A stretch of DNA of 64,000 nucleotides from Acidimicrobiia bacterium (GCA_041676705.1 JBAYRL010000003.1:62001-126000); one strand, 5' to 3'. Shown: positions 8,588-18,192, counted from the stretch's first letter. The notes: generated by a model from the letters alone, not told the origin. Numbers and translations are program-made.

Positions 8588-9769
8588 CTAAAGCGTGTCA
8601 AAGAGAGCTTCGACAAACTCGTCGGGGTCGAACGCTACCAAATCGCCAATCGACTCTCCTAGACCCACCAGCTTAACTGGAATTCCCAAGTCGTCTTGAA
8701 TAGCTACCACGATGCCACCTTTAGCAGAGCCATCTAGCTTGGTTAGAACTACTCCCGTCACATCGGCAGCCTCGGTGAATTGACGAGCTTGGGCCAAGCC
8801 GTTTTGGCCGGTTGTGGCGTCGATGACCAGTAGAACCTCTACCACTTGTCCTGGTTCTTTATCAGACACGCGACGCACTTTAGCCAGCTCTTCCATGAGG
8901 TTGGTTTTGGTATGCAAACGCCCCGCGGTGTCGGCCAGAACTAGGTCAACCTTTTTGGAAGCAGCACTGGCGATACCATCGAAAATGACTGAGCTAGGGT
9001 CGCCGCCTTCTGCGCCACGCACAAACTCGGCCCCAGCACGTTCGGCCCACATACCAAGCTGCTCCGCGGCGGCCGCTCGGAAGGTATCACCCGCAGCAAG
9101 TAGCACTGAGCGGCCTTCACCTATGGTCTGAGCTGCAATTTTGCCAATAGTGGTGGTTTTTCCAACGCCGTTTACCCCGACGATGAGCCAAACCGAGGTC
9201 CGTCCTTCATCGGCGGTATAACGCAGCGATCGGTCATAGCCGCCTATCCGCTCTTTTAGTTGAACTTTCAAGGCTTCTAATAGCGCTGCTGGCTCTTTAA
9301 TTGCTTCCGAGGCAACCTTGGCACGAAGCTGATCAAGCATTTCCATGGTTGGTGAAACACCCACATCAGCCAGAATCAAGGCTTCTTCAAGTTCATCCCA
9401 AGTGTCGTCATCAATGGTAGAACGGCCGGTGATCGAGCCGAAGTAACCAGCAAAGGTAGAGCGTGCCCGGCTAAGGCGATCACGTAAGCGTGGCGGCTTT
9501 GGAACCTCGACCGGCGCCAAAGGAGGTTCTTCTAAGGCGGTGGCACTTTCGTCTTCTGTCTCGACAATTATCGTGTCTTCGAGCAAAAGCTCAAGCTCTT
9601 CGGTCTCGATTTCCGACACCGAAGGAGCTTCAAGAGTCTCAACACCCCCTCCCTGTGGCGCGGCTGGTGGCTCCAGTGGAACCCCACGGCTCTTGCGAAT
9701 CGCCACGAAGCCAGCGGTTCCACTGATTAGAACCAACACCACGATGAGAATTATGAATAATGCAGACAT
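8588..9769 (-). CDS. ftsY: SRP receptor FtsY
   Basis: FtsY is the membrane receptor GTPase for SRP. The 393-residue product starts with one transmembrane helix (SALFIILIVVLVLISG), as in many Actinobacteria, followed by an acidic linker rich in Glu (about 40-90), then the NG domains with P-loop GVNGVGKTTT, DTAGRLHTK and TKLDGSAKGG. ATG at 9769 is preferred over a TTG 9 bases upstream. It is separated from ffh by 30 bases and likely co-transcribed with it. Confidence 0.96.
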   Translation of the reverse strand: MSALFIILIVVLVLISGTAGFVAIRKSRGVPLEPPAAPQGGGVETLEAPSVSEIETEELELLLEDTIIVETEDESATALEEPPLAPVEVPKPPRLRDRLSRARSTFAGYFGSITGRSTIDDDTWDELEEALILADVGVSPTMEMLDQLRAKVASEAIKEPAALLEALKVQLKERIGGYDRSLRYTADEGRTSVWLIVGVNGVGKTTTIGKIAAQTIGEGRSVLLAAGDTFRAAAAEQLGMWAERAGAEFVRGAEGGDPSSVIFDGIASAASKKVDLVLADTAGRLHTKTNLMEELAKVRRVSDKEPGQVVEVLLVIDATTGQNGLAQARQFTEAADVTGVVLTKLDGSAKGGIVVAIQDDLGIPVKLVGLGESIGDLVAFDPDEFVEALFDTL

Positions 9770-9885
9770 GTTCGCCAAAGCCTACCGAGTGAACGCTAGC
9801 GCATGCCTATGGCCAGCATTATTTAGACTTTTGTGCCTCGAGGGCGACGCCGTGGTTACAGGCCATTTCGCACTGTTTAACGCCA

Positions 9886-11277
9886 TTATCGCGTTGCGCT
9901 AGCTAACACCACCGAGGTTTCAAAGGTTTTACCGTCGCGAATAACAGTTAAAGTCACCTCAGTACCAGGGGCAAAACCCAAAATTCGTGCTCGTAGTCCT
10001 TGGGTGCGCGACACGGGCTGACCATTAACCTCGGTTATTAGGTCACCAATTTGGAGGTCGGAATCAGCAGCTGGCGAATCTTCCATGATTTCTTTAATCA
10101 AAGCACCGGAAGGTCCACTGCTTGGTTCTTCAACGGTTACTCCTAATAGACCCGCCTGAATCTCCTCACCTGCAATGATTTGAAGTGCAATGCGATTCGC
10201 AAGGTCGATAGGAATGGCGAAACCCACGCCCTCGTTGCCACCGCCAGCCGTGCGGATAGCATCGTTGATCCCAATGACACGTCCTTGACGATCAGCCAGG
10301 GCACCACCCGAGTTCCCAGGGTTGATCGAAGCATCAGTTTGAATCATGCCGACCATAGAGGTGGACTCAGTTTCCACTGGTCGATCAGTAGCAGAAATAA
10401 TGCCCGAGGTGACAGTTTGATCGAGCCCGAATGGACTGCCAACCGCTACGGCTAGCTGGCCTACCTCTACCGGCACTTCAAGGCCGAGCCGTGCTGGCCG
10501 AAGGTCTTTAGGGGGCTCGATAGCAACCACGCCAACGTCGGTGGCGGCATTCATACCCACCACTTCACCGGGCAGCAAACGGCCATCAGCCAAACGGACC
10601 CGTATCTGCGTGGCACCTTCGAGCACGTGAGCCGCGGTCAGAATATGACCGTCATTATCAAAGACCACACCAGAGCCAAGCCCGGTGTTGGTTTCGATCT
10701 GCACGACTGAGGGTGCGACCATACGTGCGACATCCGCTACCGGTTCGCCAATGGTGGAACCAGGGTCGTTGGTGGAATGGCTTACAGCGGTGTTAGTACC
10801 TTCCTCGGCCACAAAGCTTTCGGCCGGGCTCTTCTTGGTTGCTATTGCCCAGCCGGTTAGCGCTCCACCACTAAAGAGAGCCAGGGCGGCCAATATTGCG
10901 AATGGCAGCATCCAGGCCGGAGCTTTGGCAGCTGGGGTGGTTGATGGGTTTGCACTAGGCGGCGAAGTCGAAGCCGAGCTGTGGTGGAACGTGGGGCCTG
11001 GCATTGGTGGCGGAGTAGGTGTGTACGCCACGTTCGGTGCCATGGGCTCGGGCTGCGGGGCGGCCGGGGTGCCATTGCCGTATGCACTGGCAGCCGATGA
11101 CGGACTCACCGGGGTACCGTACGCACCGCCAGCAGGTTGAAAACCACCCGGAGTGCTGTGTGGGCTCTCAAAAGGCTCTGGAGTTGCCGGCGGAGTGGTG
11201 GCCTCTGTTTCGTTTGGTACTTCTGGTTCTGGCACCGAACCGGTTGGTTGCTCGGGCCAATTCGGGTTGTAGCTCAT
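9886..11277 (-). CDS. HtrA/DegP-like membrane-anchored serine protease with PDZ domain
   Basis: A periplasmic-facing quality-control protease of 463 residues. Residues 1-120 are a cytoplasmic Pro/Ser/Thr-rich segment, 122-146 a transmembrane helix, 185-365 a trypsin-like domain with the triad His217 (TAAHVLEG), Asp247 (ATDVGVV) and Ser323 (NPGNSGGAL), and 370-460 one PDZ domain with IGDLITEVNGQPV. This is the usual actinobacterial layout of HtrA/PepD proteins. It lies between smc and ftsY with its own upstream gap of 90 bases; an AGGGG ribosome site precedes the ATG. Which of the several HtrA paralogues it equals cannot be decided. Confidence 0.92.
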   Translation of the reverse strand: MSYNPNWPEQPTGSVPEPEVPNETEATTPPATPEPFESPHSTPGGFQPAGGAYGTPVSPSSAASAYGNGTPAAPQPEPMAPNVAYTPTPPPMPGPTFHHSSASTSPPSANPSTTPAAKAPAWMLPFAILAALALFSGGALTGWAIATKKSPAESFVAEEGTNTAVSHSTNDPGSTIGEPVADVARMVAPSVVQIETNTGLGSGVVFDNDGHILTAAHVLEGATQIRVRLADGRLLPGEVVGMNAATDVGVVAIEPPKDLRPARLGLEVPVEVGQLAVAVGSPFGLDQTVTSGIISATDRPVETESTSMVGMIQTDASINPGNSGGALADRQGRVIGINDAIRTAGGGNEGVGFAIPIDLANRIALQIIAGEEIQAGLLGVTVEEPSSGPSGALIKEIMEDSPAADSDLQIGDLITEVNGQPVSRTQGLRARILGFAPGTEVTLTVIRDGKTFETSVVLASATR

Positions 11278-11367
11278 CTTTTCGACCCCTTTGTCACCCT
11301 TTAGAGTAATGGAGCTAACGCCCCCACAAACCGCAACATCGGTGAGACTTTGGTTAGATTTCCACGA

Positions 11368-14300
11368 TTAAGCCATCTGCTCGGAAACGACCTTTGAAGA
11401 ACCACCCGGCTGCATGGTCACGCCGTAGAGACAATCTGCAATCTCCATGGTGCGTTTTTGGTGACTCACAATCAGCAGTTGAGCATCGGAACGAAACTCG
11501 TGCACGAGCTGCAAGAACCGATGCAAGTTGACATCGTCTAGGGCCGCCTCAACTTCGTCCATAACATAAAACGGACTGGGCCGACTTCGAAAAACAGCGA
11601 ATAGAAAAGCTAATGCAGTTAACGAACGTTCACCGCCCGAGAGCAATGACAGCTTGGCCACGTTCTTACCAGAAGGTCGAGCTTCGACTTCAACACCACT
11701 GGTTAAGAGGTCATTAGCATCACTTAGGCTTAAGCCGCCTTTGCCCCCAGGGAACAGCGTGGTAAAGAGTTCGGCAAAGTTACGGGCCACATCGTGGTAT
11801 GCATCTGCGAAGATGTCCACGATCTCAGCATCAATCGTGCGAATGATTTTCGATAGGTCTCGCCGGGTTGAGCGCACGTCTTCGAGCTGAGCGGTAAGGA
11901 AATCGTGCCGCTCAGCCAAAGCTTCATACTCGGAGAGGGCCAGGGGGTTAATAGGGCCCATTAACCTTATTTCTCGTTCCAGATACCGGCGCCATTCCTC
12001 GGGTGACTGCCCATCGGGAATTTCTGGCAATTGCTGGGCCATTGCTTCCGAGGGTTCCATATCAAGTTCCGATCGGACCGATTGGCTAAGAGTTTCGAGG
12101 CGCATCTGAGCTTCCGAAACAACTAGAGATTCACGATTGTGCCGCTCACGAAGTTCTTGCAGCTGACCTTCGGTAGCACTTCGCTCGGCGCGCAATGCTT
12201 CCAAGCGTGAAAACGCCTGACGCGCCTCTTCCGAGCGTTGATGACGTTCAGATGACAATGCCTCCAACCGTGCATGCACCCGGCTTTCTTGTTGCACTAC
12301 CGCATCGTGAAGTTGTTTCAGGGCGTCGAGGCGAACTCGAGCACGTTGGCGCTGCTCGTGGGCCTTCGCAGCTCGGTTACGTTCGTGCTTAATCCGTGAA
12401 TTTAGATCTTGTATCCGAGCGTTTAGATGACCGACCTGCTGGTTGAATTCAACTTTCTTTAGCTCAATCGATCTCCGACGGTTACCAAGCTGATTAACCT
12501 TTTCGTCGTAACTGGCACGCTCGGTCGCTAAGCGTCGTGCTTCATTGCGACGGCTTTCGAATTCTGCTTCAAGACCCGGCAGTAAAGCCTCCAGCTCTTT
12601 TTGGCGAGCGAGTTCGGTGGTGAAGCGTTCGCCACGTTCGACTCGCCGTTGGTGGAGTGAGTCCAACCGGGCGCTAGTGGTGCGAAAATTGGATTCCACC
12701 GCCTCCACGCCGCGCCGAAGTCGAGCGAGTTCTGAGCGGGCGTTCTCGAGCATTGCCACAGCTCGCTTATGGTCCGCTTCGGACTCTCGTTGTTGTGTTT
12801 GCAACTCTTCGTAAGCCTTGGTCGCCCTATCGGCCTCGGCTTGAGCTTGGGCAGCTTGGGCCAACGCTTCGGCGTGAGCGGCACCGGTTGCGCCAGCGCC
12901 CCCTCCGCCCAAACGCCAGCCTGTCGGGCTGAAGCGATCGCCTTCTTTGGTGACCACTACGCATTCCGGTTGTTCAAGGGCTACGTCAAGGGCTTCCCTC
13001 CAGCTGCCCTCCACCACCAAGGCTCTGGCCAACAAATGGTTGAGTAGTTGCTGGACAGATTCAGATTCTGAATGAACATATTTCAATATCCATTCGGTGT
13101 CGCCACCAAGCGTCAAACCTTCCGCGATCTGCTCTGATATTGCGGAACTGCCCGCCTTTTCAAAGAGTCCGAGGGGCAGAACCGCCACTGATTTGTCGTC
13201 TTGCGCCAACATCGACAAAGAATCACGACCAGGTTTAATGCCTTCCACCACCACTGCTAAGAGCGCATCACCTAGTGCCGCTTCGCAAGCCGCCTGCCAA
13301 CCCTCTTCTATTATCACGACGTCTAATAATGTGCCGACAACCCCATCTACCTGGTATAACGTTTGAGCACCGGCCTTAGAGCGGGCCTCGTCTAAGGCCT
13401 GGCTAAGTGCTTCGGCTCGGGCGATCCATCGGGCCGCATTTTCATTGCGCTCTTGTCGTAATTGGTCGGCTTTACGGTTGCGCTCGGTGACAGCCTCAAA
13501 TTGCTGAAGGGCCGTCGCCGCCGCAATCTGAGCAGTGCTCTCTTGTGTAACAGCAGCTTCAATAGCACCTTCGAGCTCGGCCTTCGACACAGTGTCATCG
13601 GCCAAGGTCTGGTTCAGTCGGGCAATTTCGTTGTCTAGTTGTTCCAGCTCAACTTCAGTGTGGGCGGTCGAGGTTGAAATGGCACTCAATTCGCCCCTAA
13701 CTTCACCCAGCTCGGGACCATTGTGCGGCAAGGCTGAAGGTCGATTCGCACTGGTGTCTGGCCGCTGATCCTGCAGTAACTTTTCTTGGTCAGCCAATTG
13801 GGCTTCAACCAGCGCCACACCGGCTAGTTCAGTTTCGGCCCGCTCTAACTCGGCCACCGTAGCCGTGTGTTGTGATAACAAGTCATCAAGTGGGCTTGAG
13901 GACACTTCCAACCCAACCGCTCTTTCGGCGTAACGCTGACGCTCCTCAATCACCAAACGGATAGCTTTCGCTCGAGCAGCTAGCGCCTCGAAAACCACGA
14001 GGTCATCGCTCAGATCATGCACACCCTGGGCGTCAAGCAACGATTCTTCGGCCACCACCGCGGCATCAAGTTTGCCTAAGCTCGCCTGAATTTCGCTCTG
14101 TTGTTCTTGAAGCTTGACGAGCGCGGCGTTCGATTCACCTAGACGTGCCTGTGCTCTCGCCAGGTCTCTTCCGATAAGAAACACCCGCACTTCACGCAGT
14201 GCCGATGAAACCTCACCATGACGCCGAGCGGCGTCAGCTTGGCGTTCAAGTGGCCGCAACTGCCGACGTATTTCGCGCAATAAGTCTTGCAAACGAACCA

Positions 14301-14862
14301 GGTTGGCCTCGGTACCGAGCAAACGCCGCTCGGCGCGTTCTTTACGTCGACGGTACTTAAGGATGCCAGCTGCTTCCTCGATGATGTAACGACGTTCCTC
14401 TGGTCGCGCGTTCAACACGGCATCAATCTGGCCCTGAGAAATGATCACATGCTGTTGGCGTCCAACGCCGCTATCTGACAGCAAGTCTTGGATGTCGAGC
14501 AGTCGAGCGGCGACACCATTAATGGCGTATTCGCTATCACCAGTGCGAAATAGCACTCGCGTCAGGGTGACTTCAGTGAAATCAATAGGCAACGCTCCGT
14601 CGCTGTTGTCAATGGTCAGCGAAACCTCAGCGCGCCCCAAGGCCGACCGCTTGGCCGTGCCTGCGAAGATAACGTCGTCCATTTTGCCAGAACGCACCGC
14701 TTTGGGCGCTTGGGCACCCAATACCCAGGCAATGGCATCCACCACATTTGATTTGCCACTGCCATTGGGGCCTACCACCACGGTTATGCCCGAAGTGAAT
14801 TCGAGCTTGGTGGTATCAGCAAAGGACTTGAAGCCCTTTAAGGTGAGGTTTTTCAAGAACAC
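11368..14862 (-). CDS. smc: chromosome segregation ATPase SMC
   Basis: SMC forms the condensin-like ring that organises and segregates the chromosome with ScpA/ScpB. The 1164-residue protein has Walker A GPNGSGKS at 31-38, two long coiled coils, a hinge around 490-650 including the glycine stretch GWRLGGGGAGATG just after it, and the C-terminal head with LLSGGERSLTALAF and Walker B FYVMDEVEAALDD. scpA and scpB are not in the window. It follows the Fpg-like gene by 71 bases, in the rnc-fpg-smc order common in this phylum. Confidence 0.97.
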   Translation of the reverse strand: MFLKNLTLKGFKSFADTTKLEFTSGITVVVGPNGSGKSNVVDAIAWVLGAQAPKAVRSGKMDDVIFAGTAKRSALGRAEVSLTIDNSDGALPIDFTEVTLTRVLFRTGDSEYAINGVAARLLDIQDLLSDSGVGRQQHVIISQGQIDAVLNARPEERRYIIEEAAGILKYRRRKERAERRLLGTEANLVRLQDLLREIRRQLRPLERQADAARRHGEVSSALREVRVFLIGRDLARAQARLGESNAALVKLQEQQSEIQASLGKLDAAVVAEESLLDAQGVHDLSDDLVVFEALAARAKAIRLVIEERQRYAERAVGLEVSSSPLDDLLSQHTATVAELERAETELAGVALVEAQLADQEKLLQDQRPDTSANRPSALPHNGPELGEVRGELSAISTSTAHTEVELEQLDNEIARLNQTLADDTVSKAELEGAIEAAVTQESTAQIAAATALQQFEAVTERNRKADQLRQERNENAARWIARAEALSQALDEARSKAGAQTLYQVDGVVGTLLDVVIIEEGWQAACEAALGDALLAVVVEGIKPGRDSLSMLAQDDKSVAVLPLGLFEKAGSSAISEQIAEGLTLGGDTEWILKYVHSESESVQQLLNHLLARALVVEGSWREALDVALEQPECVVVTKEGDRFSPTGWRLGGGGAGATGAAHAEALAQAAQAQAEADRATKAYEELQTQQRESEADHKRAVAMLENARSELARLRRGVEAVESNFRTTSARLDSLHQRRVERGERFTTELARQKELEALLPGLEAEFESRRNEARRLATERASYDEKVNQLGNRRRSIELKKVEFNQQVGHLNARIQDLNSRIKHERNRAAKAHEQRQRARVRLDALKQLHDAVVQQESRVHARLEALSSERHQRSEEARQAFSRLEALRAERSATEGQLQELRERHNRESLVVSEAQMRLETLSQSVRSELDMEPSEAMAQQLPEIPDGQSPEEWRRYLEREIRLMGPINPLALSEYEALAERHDFLTAQLEDVRSTRRDLSKIIRTIDAEIVDIFADAYHDVARNFAELFTTLFPGGKGGLSLSDANDLLTSGVEVEARPSGKNVAKLSLLSGGERSLTALAFLFAVFRSRPSPFYVMDEVEAALDDVNLHRFLQLVHEFRSDAQLLIVSHQKRTMEIADCLYGVTMQPGGSSKVVSEQMA

Positions 14863-14933
14863 CTGCGACCTCAGAGTTGGCTTAGAGTAACGCCCTCAGA
14901 CTTAACAAGCGGGCCTTTGGCGGGTAGGGCGAC

Positions 14934-15773
14934 CTAGATTTGGCAGTCTTCGCACAAGTAGGCGTAAGTATTGGAAACACGTTTGCGAATTATCGGCTCG
15001 CGGCAACGTCGACAAGCCACTTTATCGAGGCCAAAGACCTTCAAATGCTCGCCATAGTCACCAGGCTTACCGTAGAAATCTACGTAATCATCACCTTCGA
15101 GGGAGGTCCCACGATACTTAAGTGCATCGTGCAGAGTTTCCACCACCGACCGGTACAGCCGGCGAATCTCCTGAATAGTGAGTGACTTGGGTGCCCGGTC
15201 GGGCCGCAAACCAGCCTCGAAGAGAATCTCATCCACATAAACGTCACCCAAACCAGCCACGATCGTTTGATCTAACAGAACTTGTTTGAGACGACTGCGT
15301 TTATCAGTTAGAAGATGACCAAAAGCCGTCCACGAAATCGGCTGTTCAACCGGGTCAAGCCCGATGGTTTCTAGGTCGGGAAAGTGTTTGGCGATGGCAT
15401 CTTCAGGAAGAACCGACACCACGGCCTTGCCAGAGCTATCAGCAAAACGGGTTTGACCACCTTGGGTATAGGAAAGGATGAGGAAGGTATCCTCAGACAC
15501 TTTCTCCCGTGGGGTGGCTTTAACCATCAACCCTTGCTTACCTAGCTCGATCACCATGAAATGGTCGTTGTTGAGCGTGGCAATGAGAGTTAGACCACGC
15601 CTTGCAACGCTGTTGATCTTGGCACCTTCAAGCTTGTCCACCAGACTCTTCTTGCTTGAATGCCCTCTAAAAAATGACATGGGGCCGACTATTTCAGCGG
15701 TCTTAATCTTCTTGCTGGCCGCCTCTTTTTCAAAGCCCCGGCGAATGCTCTCTACCTCAGGCAATTCACGCAT
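14934..15773 (-). CDS. Fpg/Nei-fold protein, catalytically degenerate
   Basis: 279 residues colinear with MutM/Fpg, which excises oxidised purines: N-terminal beta-sandwich, helix-two-turn-helix (about 165-225) and a C-terminal zinc finger with Cys254, 257, 274, 277. The first residues are MRELPEVE, so the N-terminal proline that acts as nucleophile in Fpg is Arg. The RRGK lysine is Leu61; the HLGMSG loop reads ELGKQG (76-81); the DPRTFG intercalating loop is replaced by DSSGKAV; GxGNxY reads GLGDVY (Asp177); and the zinc-finger arginine position is Thr269. Normal glycosylase/lyase activity is therefore unlikely, though the frame is intact and the structural DNA-binding elements remain. The start overlaps the rnc stop by 8 bases. 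See findings. Confidence 0.85.
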   Translation of the reverse strand: MRELPEVESIRRGFEKEAASKKIKTAEIVGPMSFFRGHSSKKSLVDKLEGAKINSVARRGLTLIATLNNDHFMVIELGKQGLMVKATPREKVSEDTFLILSYTQGGQTRFADSSGKAVVSVLPEDAIAKHFPDLETIGLDPVEQPISWTAFGHLLTDKRSRLKQVLLDQTIVAGLGDVYVDEILFEAGLRPDRAPKSLTIQEIRRLYRSVVETLHDALKYRGTSLEGDDYVDFYGKPGDYGEHLKVFGLDKVACRRCREPIIRKRVSNTYAYLCEDCQI

Positions 15774-16524
15774 CTATGTTCGTCATTCCTTGGCTAATAT
15801 CATTTTCTGGATTGGCCGCGGCAGCCTCATGGGTATGTAAAAGCTGCTTTAGGGCGGCTGCGGCCGCATTTTGTTCCGACTGTTTTTTTGAACGGCCTTC
15901 ACCGCGGCCCAGCACTTTTCCCTCAGCGCTAACCGTGGCCTGAAAGTGCTTTTCATGATCAGGACCGAAGTGGCTTACCTGATATTGCGGCGCCGTCGAA
16001 TAGTTAAGGCGCGCAATCAATTCTTGGAGCTCGGTTTTGTAATCTTGATAACGGGGCGTTTCATCGGGCGTGCGAATCTTGGGAGCGATAAGGCGTTCGA
16101 CCAAATCCTTGGCCACCACCCATCCACCGTCGAGATACACCGCACCAATTACGGCTTCCATGGCATCAGCCAAAATAGAAGGCCGTTGCCGACCGCCCGA
16201 TTTGTCTTCGCCCTTGCCAAGCCGCAGCGACTCGCCAAGACCAATTTCGCTGGCAGCTTCCGCCAAGCTGGCCGAGTTCACCACCGCGGCGCGCATTGGG
16301 GCCAGCTCACCTTCAGGCCGTGTGGGATAGACCCGATACAAATGTTGCGTCACTGCTAGGCCTAATACCGAGTCACCTAAAAACTCAAGCCGTTCGTTAG
16401 ATTCGTAGCCAGCATGTTCAGCACAAAATGAACGATGGGTAAGCGCCAAATCTAACGTGGCTGGAGAGACGAAAACGTATCCGAGCCGCTCTTGTAGTTG
16501 AAGGAGCGAAGCATTGTCGTGCAG
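15766..16524 (-). CDS. rnc: ribonuclease III (non-AUG start inferred)
   Basis: RNase III cuts double-stranded RNA in rRNA and mRNA maturation. The catalytic domain shows the signature ERLEFLGDSVLGL and the Asp/Glu metal site in ADAMEAVIGAVYLDGG; a C-terminal dsRNA-binding domain covers roughly 165-240. In-frame homology extends upstream to LLQLQERLGYVF, but no ATG, GTG or TTG precedes it. The frame is bounded by the acpP stop TAA (16528-16530), followed directly by ATC CTG CAC GAC. I place the start at CTG 16524 by elimination; a TTG at 16449 would remove the first helix before ALTHRS. The product would be about 252 residues. Confidence 0.88.
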   Translation of the reverse strand: MHDNASLLQLQERLGYVFVSPATLDLALTHRSFCAEHAGYESNERLEFLGDSVLGLAVTQHLYRVYPTRPEGELAPMRAAVVNSASLAEAASEIGLGESLRLGKGEDKSGGRQRPSILADAMEAVIGAVYLDGGWVVAKDLVERLIAPKIRTPDETPRYQDYKTELQELIARLNYSTAPQYQVSHFGPDHEKHFQATVSAEGKVLGRGEGRSKKQSEQNAAAAALKQLLHTHEAAAANPENDISQGMTNIDA

Positions 16525-16527
16525 GAT

Positions 16528-16818
16528 TTAGCCCACCCGACCGTGCACATAATCGACAGCATCACGAACTGTCTTTAGGTCTTCAAGGTCTTCATCATCA
16601 ATGCGGAAGCCGCCTACCCGATCAGCGAGTTCTTCTTCGAGAGCTTCCACTAGTTCTATTAGTGCTAAAGAGTCAGCGTCTAGATCGTCGGCGAAGGATT
16701 GCCCTTCTTTAATGGTGGCAGGGTCTAGCTCTAAAATGTCGGCTAGGCGATCGCGGATTAGGGCGAAGATTTCGTCGCGGTCGATGGAACCTGTATCAGA
16801 GTTAGTCTCTGCGGGCAC
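16528..16818 (-). CDS. acpP: acyl carrier protein
   Basis: ACP carries growing acyl chains on phosphopantetheine in fatty acid synthesis. The 96-residue acidic product has the attachment site DADSLALIEL with Ser50. It has an N-terminal extension of about 12 residues and ends VDYVHGRVG. GTG at 16818 follows GGAG. The order plsX-acpP-rnc matches the conserved lipid/RNase cluster of many bacteria. A 94-base gap before it may contain its own promoter. Confidence 0.95.
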   Translation of the reverse strand: MPAETNSDTGSIDRDEIFALIRDRLADILELDPATIKEGQSFADDLDADSLALIELVEALEEELADRVGGFRIDDEDLEDLKTVRDAVDYVHGRVG

Positions 16819-16912
16819 GCGGCACTCCGTAGATATAAGAATATTGACGCTAAAGGAAGGCTAGTTTAGCAGCTATTCACGAGATTAGTGCCGAAAATAC
16901 TATTTCGAGGCG

Positions 16913-17893
16913 CTAGGTGCCAACTGCCCTACGTAGGTGCCCCACCAGATCACCGCGCACCATCTCAGCAGTCGTACGAACCGCGTTGTGAATAGCGGTG
17001 GCTGACGATGACCCGTGGCCGATCATGCAGATACCATCGACCCCCAAAAGCATCGCCCCACCAGTACTTTCTGGGTCTAGCTGGGCATACAAGGGAGCCA
17101 AACCCGGGAGCAATACCTCAGAGGCCTGGCGGGCCTCTTCGGAAGAGTCGAACACGCCGAGCAAGGCACCGATCAGAGAGCGCATGCCTCCTTCGAGTGC
17201 CTTCAGCGCCACATTGCCAGTGAAACCATCGGTCACCGCCACATCGGCAACGGAAGACATAAGGTCGCGACCTTCAATATTGCCGATAAATTCGGCCCCG
17301 ATGGCGCTCCACTCAATTTTCGCCAACAGCGAATGGGTGTCTTTTACCAGTGAATTACCCTTGGTGGCTTCCTCACCGTTTGACAACAAGCCCACCCGCG
17401 GTCGTTCAACACCGTAACGCTGCTGCGAATAAACCGCCCCCATTAGGGCAAACTGCACCAACCATTCAGGGTGGCAATCGGCATTGGCACCGGCATCCAA
17501 GAGCACGCAGGGCGCTCCAACCGGATCTGGAATTGGGGTGGCAATCGCTGGACGAGCGACGCCCTTAATGCGACCCATTCGCAACAGAGCTGAAGCCATC
17601 GTGGCACCAGTGTTACCAGCGCTAATCATGGCACTGGCTCTTCCGTCGCGGACGGCTTCAGCAGCGCGTACCAGCGACGAATCTTTCATGCGTCGGACGC
17701 TACTACCGGCATCGGCATCCATTGGGATGACTTCTGATGCAGCAATAACCTCTAACGGACCGGGATCACCAATTTCATCGGGGCGACCGACGAGCACAAC
17801 GGGGAAACCATCTTCATGTGCCCGAATTGCACCAGCAACTACTTCGGCTGGCGCATTGTCACCGCCCATAGCATCAACCGCGATGCGTAACAC
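16913..17893 (-). CDS. plsX: phosphate acyltransferase PlsX
   Basis: PlsX converts acyl-ACP to acyl-phosphate, the acyl donor for PlsY in phospholipid synthesis. The 326-residue product begins RIAVDAMGGDNAP, the family signature, and contains SAGNTGA, DAGAN and the C-terminal GVDGICMIGHGSS. GTG start at 17893. It follows rpmF by 13 bases and precedes acpP: the rpmF-plsX-acpP arrangement known from many bacteria, coupling ribosome and lipid synthesis. Confidence 0.96.
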   Translation of the reverse strand: MLRIAVDAMGGDNAPAEVVAGAIRAHEDGFPVVLVGRPDEIGDPGPLEVIAASEVIPMDADAGSSVRRMKDSSLVRAAEAVRDGRASAMISAGNTGATMASALLRMGRIKGVARPAIATPIPDPVGAPCVLLDAGANADCHPEWLVQFALMGAVYSQQRYGVERPRVGLLSNGEEATKGNSLVKDTHSLLAKIEWSAIGAEFIGNIEGRDLMSSVADVAVTDGFTGNVALKALEGGMRSLIGALLGVFDSSEEARQASEVLLPGLAPLYAQLDPESTGGAMLLGVDGICMIGHGSSSATAIHNAVRTTAEMVRGDLVGHLRRAVGT

Positions 17894-17906
17894 AGGGCGG
17901 CCTTAT

Positions 17907-18086
17907 CTAGTCGACGTCGATAGCTTGACGGTTTTTGTACCATCCGCAGTTGCCACACACTACGTGGGGCACCTTGGCGGCGCTACAGCGTGGACACACG
18001 CTACGAGCTGGAGTACCTAATTTCCAGGCCGACGCACGCCGGCTACGGCTTTTGGCCTTGGAAGTCTTTCGTTTTGGGACAGCCAT
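17907..18086 (-). CDS. rpmF: 50S ribosomal protein L32
   Basis: A 59-residue basic protein starting MAVPKRKTSKAKSRSRRA, the standard L32 N-terminus. CPRC and CGNC (C-x2-C twice) form the zinc-ribbon, so this is the zinc-binding form. ATG at 18086 follows AGGA. The 106 bases before it contain a short stem (CCGGAG, two-base loop, CTCCGG) in the leader, possibly structural. Confidence 0.96.
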   Translation of the reverse strand: MAVPKRKTSKAKSRSRRASAWKLGTPARSVCPRCSAAKVPHVVCGNCGWYKNRQAIDVD

Positions 18087-18192
18087 TGCGGAATTCCTCG
18101 AGGGGGTGTGGAGACAAGAGCCTCCAGCAGCAATTCGAAAGTGACCGGAGGGCTCCGGCACAAGGTTCGTACGATAGCCGCTTTTAGGTCAA

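Noticed and set aside
10685..11140. Long open frame on the plus strand inside the HtrA-like gene
   Set aside because: It is antisense to the low-complexity Pro/Ser-rich region and membrane helix of a well-supported gene; the peptide is Gly/Ala-rich with no domain.
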